64,000 nucleotides of DNA from Shewanella khirikhana (GTDB lineage Bacteria > Pseudomonadota > Gammaproteobacteria > Enterobacterales > Shewanellaceae), in the NCBI RefSeq assembly GCF_003957745.1, contig NZ_CP020373.1, forward strand, positions 3,209,501-3,273,500, written 5' to 3'. Position 1 is the first letter of the stretch. The number at the start of each line of letters is the position of its first letter. The position numbers were made by a program, and so were the translations under genes. The notes below the pieces were generated by a model. It had not been told where the DNA came from. It did not search any database and worked only from the letters and a program-made list of their open reading frames with translations. Below are positions 26,007 to 33,822 of this stretch, piece by piece.

Positions 26007-26555
26007 ATGAAACTGAATAAAGTCACCCTGACGCTGGCGCTGGTTGCCAGCACCCAACTCACTGCCTGTATGGGCCAAATGGGCCTGAGCAGCATGCTGA
26101 CTCAGGGCAACCTGTCGGCGGTGGACAACCGCTACGGCCGTGCCGGTTTGTATCTGCTGCTGGCGCCGGTTTACGGCCTGACCGCCACCGCCGACCTGTT
26201 TATTTTCAACAGCATCGAGTTCTGGACCGGCAAAAACCCCATCACAGGCAAGTCTCCCGCCTTGGTGGATATGCCCGCCAAGACCATCATCAAGGTCAAC
26301 GACAAGCTGGATAAAGAGCTGACCGATGCGCCGCTCAAGGGCGCACTGGGTGCCAACAACAGTCAGCAGATTGAAGATGCGCAGTTTGTGGCCATCGATG
26401 ACAACACCCTGGCAATGTTGGTGCGTTTCAGCGACGGCAGCGAGCAGACCATGACCGGCAAGCGCAGTGGTGACAAGGTCGACTTCTTTGTCGACAACCG
26501 CTTTGTCACCAGCGTGACCATTGACGAGCTGAGCGCCTACGCCGCCAACCGTTAA
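26007..26555 (+). CDS. DUF3332 family lipoprotein
   Basis: A 182-residue protein with a lipoprotein signal (MKLNKVTLTLALVAS, lipobox LTAC, Cys about 21), so anchored in an envelope membrane. The body matches DUF3332: GQMGLSSM, VDNRYGRAGLYLLLAPVYGLTA and NSIEFWTGKNPITGKSPA. No function is established for the family. The start ATG 26007 is chosen because the longer frame from 25923 would put 28 non-signal residues ahead of the lipoprotein signal. Monocistronic, with a strong terminator. Confidence 0.88.
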   Translation: MKLNKVTLTLALVASTQLTACMGQMGLSSMLTQGNLSAVDNRYGRAGLYLLLAPVYGLTATADLFIFNSIEFWTGKNPITGKSPALVDMPAKTIIKVNDKLDKELTDAPLKGALGANNSQQIEDAQFVAIDDNTLAMLVRFSDGSEQTMTGKRSGDKVDFFVDNRFVTSVTIDELSAYAANR

Positions 26556-26570
26556 GCCAAGCTTCAGGCA

Positions 26571-26602
26571 ATAAAAAAGGGCGCCATGCGCCCTTTTTTA
26601 TT
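26571..26602. terminator. Bidirectional terminator between the DUF3332 gene and nptA
   Basis: AAAAAAGGGCGC (26573-26584) pairs with GCGCCCTTTTTT (26588-26599) around CAT, flanked by A and T runs. Confidence 0.92.
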
Positions 26603-26644
26603 TTCGATACGTTTAACAAAGCACTTCTAAAGAAGTATCAGCTA

Positions 26645-27787
26645 TCAGCGGATCGCCAGCAGCAGAGCACCCGGCAGCACAAAGAAACTGCCCACCACAT
26701 AGGCCATGGCCGCGCCCTTATTGCGGGCACTGGCACGGGCCAGCGCCTCGGCGCAGTAGACCGGAATGTCACGCAGCAGCGGCAGGCCGTAAATCAGCAG
26801 CACCGCAAACACGTTAAAGAGTACATGCACCAGGGCAACGGTCAGCGCCGCTTCTGCCGCACTGCCTGAAATGGCGGTTGCCGCCAGCAGCGCTGTGATG
26901 GTGGTGCCAATGTTGGCGCCCAGAGTAAAGGGATAAATCTGCCGGGTGCTGAACACACCGCTGCCCGCCAAAGGCACCATCAGACTGGTGGTGGTTGAGG
27001 ATGACTGCACCATCACGGTTACCGCGGTGCCCGACAAAATACCCGCCACCGGGCCCTTGCCGATGGCGCCGTGAAGCATGGCTTTGGCCTTGCCCACCAT
27101 CACCTGTTTGAGCAGTTTGCCAAGGAAGGTCACCGCAAACAAAATCAGCCCAATACCCAGCACAATCATGGCGATACCAGCCCATTTGCCATCCAGCACC
27201 GAGGTGATTTGCTTAATCACATCCAGCGCGGGCGCGGTCAGGCTCTTCATGAAGTTGTAATCCTTCATCGAGAGATTGGCGTCAATAGTAAAGAGATCCG
27301 CCAGATAACGGGCGGCCTTCTCCAGCACCCCGAAGGCAACTTCCAATGGCAGGAAAATCAGCACCGCCATCAGGTTAAAGAAGTCGTGCACGGTGGAGGC
27401 GGCAAAGGCGCGCTGGAATTCTTCTTTCGAGCGAATATGGCCCACCGACACCAGAGTATTGGTGATGGTGGTGCCTATGTTGGCGCCCATCACCATGGGA
27501 ATAGCCACCGACAGCGGCAAACCGCCCGCCACCAGCCCCACAATCACAGAGGTCACAGTGGAGGAGCTTTGCACCAGGGCGGTGGCAAACACCCCCAGCA
27601 GCAGCGCCACCAGCGGATTATCAGCAAAGGCGAAGATGGCTTTTGCCCCTTCACTGCCGCCGGACACCAGCTTGAAGCCATCGCCGACTGCACCTACAGC
27701 CACCAATACAAGGTAAATCAGGGCAGTGATGGCAATCCATTTCATCACCTTGGTTTGGGTTGAAACACGCTCAGCGGTTTGGCTCAT
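26645..27787 (-). CDS. nptA: Sodium-dependent phosphate transporter, NptA/PNaS family
   Basis: A 380-residue inner-membrane protein with two inverted halves, each with the QSSS signature of Na+/phosphate cotransporters (LVQSSSTVTSVIVGL and MVQSSSTTTSLMVPL) and the repeated GANIGTTIT. There is no PhoU-like tail. Vibrio NptA is the closest known relative. The start ATG 27787 (MSQTAER) has AGAGAAAG upstream. The frame stays open to 27928, but that part lies in a MITE-like element, so the longer form is rejected. The element begins only 18 bases before the start codon, so the normal promoter may have been displaced. Confidence 0.9.
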   Translation of the reverse strand: MSQTAERVSTQTKVMKWIAITALIYLVLVAVGAVGDGFKLVSGGSEGAKAIFAFADNPLVALLLGVFATALVQSSSTVTSVIVGLVAGGLPLSVAIPMVMGANIGTTITNTLVSVGHIRSKEEFQRAFAASTVHDFFNLMAVLIFLPLEVAFGVLEKAARYLADLFTIDANLSMKDYNFMKSLTAPALDVIKQITSVLDGKWAGIAMIVLGIGLILFAVTFLGKLLKQVMVGKAKAMLHGAIGKGPVAGILSGTAVTVMVQSSSTTTSLMVPLAGSGVFSTRQIYPFTLGANIGTTITALLAATAISGSAAEAALTVALVHVLFNVFAVLLIYGLPLLRDIPVYCAEALARASARNKGAAMAYVVGSFFVLPGALLLAIR

Positions 27788-27805
27788 GGCTTTCTCTTGG
27801 ATCAG

Positions 27806-28070
27806 GGAAGGTGCGATCAAGTCGTCGCACAGCTCTGGCTTTGATAGCAGCGACAGTTCAAGGCATTCAACTGAGGGCATGCCGAGGCCTGCTGAAGTTG
27901 GATAACGCCGAAATGGTGTTGCTATCAAAGCCCCGTAGGGCGTGGCTTACAGCGGTATCTGCTGCGTTACAGTTCTTGCGAAGGACTAGGGCCATTCGCT
28001 GCGAACTGTGCCTTGCATCTATCCACTTTAAGCTCACGCAGAGCAAGCACGGGACTTATTCGCACCTTCC
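27806..28070. mobile_element. MITE-like element upstream of nptA
   Basis: A 265-base segment without a gene. It is bounded by terminal inverted repeats GGAAGGTGCGA-NN-AAGTC (27806-27823) and its complement (28053-28070), with 16 of 18 positions matching. Inside is a second inverted pair, CTTTGATAGCA (about 27839) and TGCTATCAAAG (about 27922). No target duplication is obvious. It reads as a non-autonomous element or remnant of an insertion sequence. The remaining gap to 28418 (28071-28418) shows only AT-rich sequence leading to the pilin gene. Confidence 0.5.
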
Positions 28071-28418
28071 TTATGGGAAGTTGCGGCGCATTTAAGCAAA
28101 GCTTTATGACAGAAATATGTCAGTAAAAAGACAGCCAAATACGCCGAAAATCACACCCCAAAGGGCAAAACCGCGCACTATAAACACCAAGTTATAAATC
28201 ATCATTAAAATTTCATGCTCCGGGCAACGAAGCGCATATCCAGCTGCAAAATCCACGGCGGCTGGCCATAAAAGTCCCCTGAATCCCCATCAAACGGCCC
28301 ACTGAAAGGCACAGATAGCTTTGCTGCGTACGGATTAAAAGCAGTGCAAGTTTCACACTTTTGTCGTATCACTAAAGGAGCGATAGCAAAAAGAGGCGCC
28401 ACCTTGGCCAAGGCAATC

Positions 28419-28916
28419 ATGCAACCCAGACACAAGCGCGCAGGCTTTACCCTGATTGAACTGGTGGTGGTGATCATCATCCTTGGGATCCTGGCGGTCA
28501 CTGCAGCGCCCAAATTTTTAAACCTGCAAAAAGATGCCAGAGTGGCGGCACTCGAGGGGGCCCGCGCCTCGTTCGACACGGCCCGAAAACTGGTGTACAC
28601 CAAGGCGCTGCTGCAGGGTCAGCAAGCCGTAGATTCGGCGGTGGTCAATATAGATACCGACGGCGATGGCGTGAACGACCTGGCCGGCTATTTTGGCCTT
28701 ATCAAGTTTGTTATCGCGGCGCGGGAATACGCCGGACTCGATGGCGACATCACCCTGAGCAAACACTACGGCGGCTCGGCCACCGGTCTGCCTTACTTCC
28801 TGATTTACTTTGCCGACACCCCGGCCTCCTTGGCCAATCAGTGTTTTGTCGAAGTCTATTATCCGGCGGCCGCCGGTGGTCAGGTCAGCTATAACCTGGT
28901 CGATGACGACTGCTGA
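28419..28916 (+). CDS. Type IV pilin-like protein, MSHA-type
   Basis: A 165-residue prepilin. A short basic leader (MQPRHKRAG) ends at the prepilin peptidase site, G before FTLIELVVVIIILGILAVTAAPKF, with Glu at +5 of the mature protein. The globular part has DTDGDGVNDL, an acidic loop resembling an EF-hand or dockerin calcium site, and two Cys near the C-terminus (NQCFVEVYY and VDDDC) that may form the pilin disulphide. The start ATG 28419 has AAGG upstream. No other pilus gene is adjacent, so it must be exported by machinery encoded elsewhere. Confidence 0.87.
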   Translation: MQPRHKRAGFTLIELVVVIIILGILAVTAAPKFLNLQKDARVAALEGARASFDTARKLVYTKALLQGQQAVDSAVVNIDTDGDGVNDLAGYFGLIKFVIAAREYAGLDGDITLSKHYGGSATGLPYFLIYFADTPASLANQCFVEVYYPAAAGGQVSYNLVDDDC

Positions 28917-29059
28917 TGCCGCATCAAAGCCCCAATATCCGCAGCAATCACTGATCTTTTCCGCTTGTTTTAGCGTAGTTTTTCATACTGTCACGGGTTA
29001 TCCTTCGGCAAGCACTGGCTGGCGAAAGCCAAGCGGTAGCGGCCGAACAGGGAGAAGTA

Positions 29060-29860
29060 ATGACGCCGATAGTAGCCATGCAGGCGATAAGCAAAAGTTT
29101 TCAGGACGGCGCTGAGCGCCATCGGGTGCTGGATAAGCTCACGCTGGAAATCCACGCCGGCGAAACCGTGGCCCTCACAGGCCCAAGCGGCAGTGGCAAG
29201 AGCACCCTGCTGAACCTGATTGCCGGTTTTGATAGTCCCGACGACGGCCAGATAAAGCTCCTTGGCAAGGCTGCCAACGCATTCAGTGCCAAAGACTGGG
29301 ACAGCTTTCGCCGCCGCGAACTGGGCATGGTGTTTCAGCAGTTCAACCTGCTTGAACCTTTGAATGTTCGGGCCAACATCCACTTCCCCCTCGCCCTCAA
29401 CCACCAACCCTGGGATGACTGGTGCGACACCCTCACACACCGCTTGGGGCTGACCGAGCTGTTAGCGCGACCGGTGGACAGCCTCTCCGGCGGTCAGCAA
29501 CAAAGGGTAGCCATTGCCCGCGCCCTCGCTCAGCGCCCGCCGCTGCTGCTTGCCGATGAGCCCACAGGCAACCTCGATGAACACTCGGGCGATGAAGTGA
29601 TGGCGCTGCTCACCAGCCTTGCGCGCCAAAGCAATACCGCCATTCTGATGGTGACCCACAGCGAGCGCTGCGCCGCCTTTATGCAAAGGCGCTGGCACTT
29701 GAGCGGCGGCCAGATTGCCGAGAGCCGTACTGAAACTGCCGAGAGCCGCAACGAGACTGCCAAGAGCCGTACTGAAATCGCCAAGAGCAACACGGCAAGC
29801 CCGCCTGCCGCGCCTGCCGCGCAGGGTCAAGCAGTTAAATCCAGCCAGAGTCAGAGCTGA
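29060..29860 (+). CDS. ABC transporter ATP-binding protein, AttE/LolD/MacB type
   Basis: A 266-residue ATPase. Walker A GPSGSGKST, Q-loop FQQFNLLEP, signature LSGGQQQRV, Walker B LLLADEPTGNLDE and switch His in VTHSERC are intact, so it should be active. It powers the FtsX-like permease encoded two bases downstream. The C-terminus (about 220-266) is an unusual tail made of four AESRTET-like heptads (a 21-bp minisatellite) and then an Ala/Gln/Ser-rich end. The start ATG 29060 follows GGGAGAAG. Confidence 0.93.
   Translation: MTPIVAMQAISKSFQDGAERHRVLDKLTLEIHAGETVALTGPSGSGKSTLLNLIAGFDSPDDGQIKLLGKAANAFSAKDWDSFRRRELGMVFQQFNLLEPLNVRANIHFPLALNHQPWDDWCDTLTHRLGLTELLARPVDSLSGGQQQRVAIARALAQRPPLLLADEPTGNLDEHSGDEVMALLTSLARQSNTAILMVTHSERCAAFMQRRWHLSGGQIAESRTETAESRNETAKSRTEIAKSNTASPPAAPAAQGQAVKSSQSQS
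29717..29800 (+). repeat. 21-bp minisatellite in the ABC ATPase C-terminus
   Basis: Four 21-base units starting GCC(G/A)AGAGC at 29717, 29738, 29759 and 29780. They encode the heptads AESRTET, AESRNET, AKSRTEI and AKSNTAS. Confidence 0.85.
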
Positions 29861-29862
29861 AT

Positions 29863-32457
29863 ATGGATGGGCTGCATCGGCTAACCACCAACCACGGCCT
29901 GTGGCTGAGCCTTAAGGTCTTTGTGGGTCATTACCGCCGCGCACCCTTGCAGGCGGGGGCGATTTTGCTCGGCATTATCCTGTCGGTGGTGCTGCTCACG
30001 GCGGTGAAAAGCATCAATGAAAATGCCAGGGCAAGCTACCGCGAGGCCACGGCGCCCCTCTCGGGCCACAGCGCCTTTACCCTGCTGCCAAGCGGTGGCA
30101 ACGCTTTTTTAAGCGATGATGTGTATTTCCGTTTAAGCCGCCAGGGGCTTAAGTTGATGCCCAGATTAAACGGTGTAATGACCGAAGATGGTGGCCGCCG
30201 CTTTTACCTCGACGGCGTAGACATGATAGCGGCCACGTCAATCGCAGCCTCCCACACCAATACATCCGCGCCAGATGCGAGGCCAGCCAGCCCGCTGTCG
30301 GCCAACCTCGACCTGGGCAACCTGCTCAGCGGCGAGCCTCTGTTACTTGTAAGCCAAAGCCAGCTTGAAAAAATTAACGCCCGCGGCCCAATAAGTCTTG
30401 GCGGCAAAGCTGTCACCCTGATTGGCCTCGACAACAGCTTAGGCCTTGGCAGCGCCATAGTCGCCGATCTCTCCTTTGCCAAAGCCGCGCTGAACGCCCC
30501 CCATAGGTTAAGCAGCATCGAAGTGCTGGATAACATCGGCCTCGATGCCCTAAAGCAGCATCTGCTACAGGCCGGCATCGCTGAATCAAGCCTTGAAATC
30601 ATCGCCCAGGACAATGGCGCGGCCCTTACCGAACTTACCGGCAGCTTCCACCTGAGCCTTAAAGCCATGGGGCTGCTGGCCTTTGTGGTGGGGCTGTTTA
30701 TCGCCTACAACGGCGTACGCTACAGCCTGATGAAGCGCACCCGACTGCTGCTACAACTGCGCCAACTGGGGGTGGGACAGCGTGAGCTTCTGGGCGCGCT
30801 GGTACTGGAGCTGATGCTGATGGTCAGCCTTGGGGCAGTTAGCGGCTTTGTGCTCGGGCTCTGGCTCGGGCAGGGGCTGATGCCTCTGGTGGCCATGACA
30901 CTGGAGCAAATCTACGGCGCGCGTCTGTTGCCAGGCCATTGGCAGCCCGGCTGGTTTATCGAGGCCTTTGGGCTGACGGCCGCTGCCAGCCTGTTCGCCT
31001 GTATCCCGCTAATGGCAAGGTTGGTGGCCACGCCGCTTGCCAGCGGTCGCCATCAGGCCGCAAATCAGGGCTTTGATACCCGCATGCAGCGCCTGCAACT
31101 GGCTGTTGCTGCAACCCTGTTGCTGCTGGCGCTGATAGTTACCCTGCTTGAGCCCAGCGTGAGCCAATATCTGCGCGAGCAGCAATTGCCACGGCTATTA
31201 CCTATCTACAGCCTGGGGCTTATCGCGCTGGTGACCCTGGCGGCGCCGCTGCTGTTACCCAGTCTGCTGGCCCGGCTACCCGAGCTGCTCACGCGGTTTA
31301 GGCTGTTCAGGCCCGGGCTTTCTCAGTATTTGGTGGCCGAGCTTAAGGTGCTTGCACCGCCGATGTCGCTGGCCATGATGGCCATGCTGCTGGCGCTGTC
31401 GGCCAATATTGCCATGACCACCCTGGTGGGCAGTTTTGAAGGCACCCTGAAGGCCTGGCTCAATCAGCGGCTGCACGCCGATATTTATATCCGGCCGGGG
31501 GATAGCCGCATGCAGGAGGTGATGGCAAAACTTGAAGGCGACAGCCGGGTAAGCGCGAGCTACCGCCAATATTCAAGCCCGGCGTTGCTCACAGGCGCAG
31601 ATGGCAGCAATGACAGCCGTTTTCGGCTGCTGGCGCGGGACAGCATATCGGTGCGGGAAACCAGCACCTTAAAGACCTTCGACGCTGCGCTGTGGCAAGC
31701 CATGCAGCAAGGGGGCAAACAAATACTGATAAACGAGCCGATGGCGCTGCGCCTGGGTCTTAAGCTCGGCGACAACCTAAAGGTTAAGGTGGGCGGAAAG
31801 CACGTCAGCCTTGCGGTTGCCGGGATCTTTTTCGATCACGGTAACCAGCAGCATGAGGCGCTGATTGAAGAAAGCCTGTGGCATCAATTGGCGCTCTCCC
31901 CTATCCCCATCAGCCTGGCAATCAGCTGCGGCGATTGCGACGCCGAGCAGCTTGCCAATGACCTTGCCGGCGAGCTTGAGCTGTCACGCTCGCTGATTTT
32001 CAGCCAGCAGAACATCAAGAAAATCGCCATCACCATGTTTGGCCGCACCTTCGAAATCACCGCAAGCCTGGGCACCCTCACGCTGCTCGTGGCCTCCATC
32101 GGCCTGTTCTCGGCACTGTCGATGCTCTCGGCGAGCCGCGAAAATCCACTGGCAAGGCTGCATGCCCTCGGGGTCAGCCGCCGTGAGCTGCTGCTCATGA
32201 GCGCGGCGCAGATGCTGCTGATGGTGCTCGCCACCGCGCTGCTGGCTATTCCCGTGGCCTGGGTGCTCGCCTGGCTGCTGATTAACAAGGTGATTTTGCT
32301 GTCCTTCGGCTGGAGTCTCACCATGGACTGGCAATGGCTGCCGGTGCTCAGTGCCATAGGCGCGGCGCTGCTGTCAGCCACGCTGGCACTGGCCTGGCCC
32401 CTGTGGCGCCAAAGCCGCCGGCCGCTTATCCGCAGCTTGCAGCAGGAGGCAAACTGA
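29863..32457 (+). CDS. FtsX-like ABC transporter permease, AttFG-like
   Basis: An 864-residue inner-membrane permease with two FtsX-type halves. TM1 lies at about 27-48, a periplasmic domain at 50-265, three helices at about 270-390, two more at about 420-490, then a second periplasmic domain and a final FtsX trio at about 730-850. This layout belongs to mechanotransmission/lipoprotein-release type transporters and not to importers. It starts two bases after the ATPase and ends one base before the AttH-like lipoprotein, so the three form one operon. An Att-like export or lipoprotein-handling role is inferred from that context. Confidence 0.9.
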   Translation: MDGLHRLTTNHGLWLSLKVFVGHYRRAPLQAGAILLGIILSVVLLTAVKSINENARASYREATAPLSGHSAFTLLPSGGNAFLSDDVYFRLSRQGLKLMPRLNGVMTEDGGRRFYLDGVDMIAATSIAASHTNTSAPDARPASPLSANLDLGNLLSGEPLLLVSQSQLEKINARGPISLGGKAVTLIGLDNSLGLGSAIVADLSFAKAALNAPHRLSSIEVLDNIGLDALKQHLLQAGIAESSLEIIAQDNGAALTELTGSFHLSLKAMGLLAFVVGLFIAYNGVRYSLMKRTRLLLQLRQLGVGQRELLGALVLELMLMVSLGAVSGFVLGLWLGQGLMPLVAMTLEQIYGARLLPGHWQPGWFIEAFGLTAAASLFACIPLMARLVATPLASGRHQAANQGFDTRMQRLQLAVAATLLLLALIVTLLEPSVSQYLREQQLPRLLPIYSLGLIALVTLAAPLLLPSLLARLPELLTRFRLFRPGLSQYLVAELKVLAPPMSLAMMAMLLALSANIAMTTLVGSFEGTLKAWLNQRLHADIYIRPGDSRMQEVMAKLEGDSRVSASYRQYSSPALLTGADGSNDSRFRLLARDSISVRETSTLKTFDAALWQAMQQGGKQILINEPMALRLGLKLGDNLKVKVGGKHVSLAVAGIFFDHGNQQHEALIEESLWHQLALSPIPISLAISCGDCDAEQLANDLAGELELSRSLIFSQQNIKKIAITMFGRTFEITASLGTLTLLVASIGLFSALSMLSASRENPLARLHALGVSRRELLLMSAAQMLLMVLATALLAIPVAWVLAWLLINKVILLSFGWSLTMDWQWLPVLSAIGAALLSATLALAWPLWRQSRRPLIRSLQQEAN

Positions 32458-32458
32458 T

Positions 32459-33679
32459 ATGCCATCAGTCTTAAAAATCAAATGCCTGGCATCTGCTTCA
32501 TTCCAGTCAGTCTCTGCACTCTTGCTATCTGCGGCTCTGCTTTTGGCGGGCTGCGGCAATCCGGCCGACACCAAGGCATCCAACACCGGCAATCCACCCA
32601 CAATGGGCGAACTGATGGGCGGTGATATCACCGGCTTCGATAGCGTAACCCCGGGCAAAACGCTGAGCTTCCCCGTCGATCATGGCCCCCACAATAACTT
32701 CCGTCAGGAGTGGTGGTATCTCACCGCCAACCTCACAACCGCCAGCGGTGAGCCCTTGGGGCTGCAATGGACCCAGTTCAGGGTGGCGCTTGAGCCAGAA
32801 TCAAACAGGGCATTGCCGGGCGAAAACCAGCCCAGCGCCGAAAACGGCTGGGACAGCCGCCAGCTGTGGTTTGCCCACGCGGCCGTGACCCGCGAGCAAA
32901 GCCATATCGCCACCGAACGCTGGTCCCGTGGCCACCAGGAACTCGCAAGCGCCGGTGGCAGCCCGTTCGCGGTTAAACTCACCGACTGGCGCTGGCAGTC
33001 TGAAACTGAGGCCCTGTTTCCCGCAAGCCTCACGGTCACTGGCTCAAATGGAGATAAGCCCCTCGGTTATCGGCTGACACTCTCAAGCACATCACCGCTG
33101 CAATTACAGGGCGAGCAAGGCTACAGCGCCAAGAGCGCCGATGCGGGGCTCGCTTCCTATTACTACTCGGCGCCCTTTATCCATATTGAGGGTGAAGTAC
33201 TGCTGGATGGCGCATGGCAAAAGGTCAGCGGCCAGGGGTGGCTCGACCGCGAATGGAGCTCGGCCTTTTTGGGGCTTAAACAGCAGGGCTGGGACTGGTT
33301 CGCCCTGCGGCTCGACGATGGCTCGGCGCTGATGCTCTTCCAGCTGCGTGAGCAAAACGCCAAGTCCTTCACCCACGCCAACCGCATGTGGCCCGATGGC
33401 CGCAGCCAGAAGCTTGAAGTAATTTCAATGACGCCGACTGACTACCATCAGGGCTATCCGGTTACCTGGCAGCTGAATTTGAAAGACAAAAACGCAGACA
33501 GCAACGAGACAGACAACGAGCTTAGTCTCAGGGTTGAGGCCCTCAATCCCGACGCCCGCATGGCGCTCAGTATGCAATATTGGGAAGGCCCGGTGCGCAT
33601 CAGTAGCAGTGACAGTGGTAGTGATAACAAGGGTGAGAGCCACATAGCTGAAGGCTATATGGAGCTGACCGGTTATTAG
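32459..33679 (+). CDS. AttH-like lipoprotein (CrtC/lipocalin-like fold)
   Basis: A 406-residue protein with a lipoprotein signal (LLSAALLLAGC, Cys about 31). The sequence after PVDHGPHNNFRQEWWYLTANL is typical of the AttH/CrtC family (two lipocalin-like barrels, also found in carotenoid hydratases): GLQWTQFRVAL, WFAHAAVT, ASYYYSAPFI and GQGWLDREWSS. AGGAGG lies nine bases before ATG 32459. In Agrobacterium attH follows ABC genes attEFG, and the same grouping is seen here. The substrate is unknown. The C-terminus carries an SSSDSGSDNKGES stretch. Confidence 0.87.
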   Translation: MPSVLKIKCLASASFQSVSALLLSAALLLAGCGNPADTKASNTGNPPTMGELMGGDITGFDSVTPGKTLSFPVDHGPHNNFRQEWWYLTANLTTASGEPLGLQWTQFRVALEPESNRALPGENQPSAENGWDSRQLWFAHAAVTREQSHIATERWSRGHQELASAGGSPFAVKLTDWRWQSETEALFPASLTVTGSNGDKPLGYRLTLSSTSPLQLQGEQGYSAKSADAGLASYYYSAPFIHIEGEVLLDGAWQKVSGQGWLDREWSSAFLGLKQQGWDWFALRLDDGSALMLFQLREQNAKSFTHANRMWPDGRSQKLEVISMTPTDYHQGYPVTWQLNLKDKNADSNETDNELSLRVEALNPDARMALSMQYWEGPVRISSSDSGSDNKGESHIAEGYMELTGY

Positions 33680-33754
33680 GCGCACGCTGAATAAGTAGCG
33701 GGCTTGGCAGCTCCCCACCTAAAGTGGCGATGGATAGCCACATTGCCCTCTTGC

Positions 33755-33783
33755 TTGTTGGCAACCTGCTAACTGACTACAAT
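33755..33783 (+). promoter_or_regulatory. Likely promoter of the LRR-kinase gene
   Basis: TTGTTG (33755-33760), a 17-base spacer and TACAAT (33778-33783). It lies 40 bases before ATG 33823 and inside the longer alternative reading frame, which favours the shorter start. Confidence 0.4.
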
Positions 33784-33822
33784 GCCCGGCAACTTTTTGA
33801 GTCGAATATTGTGGTAGCTCTT

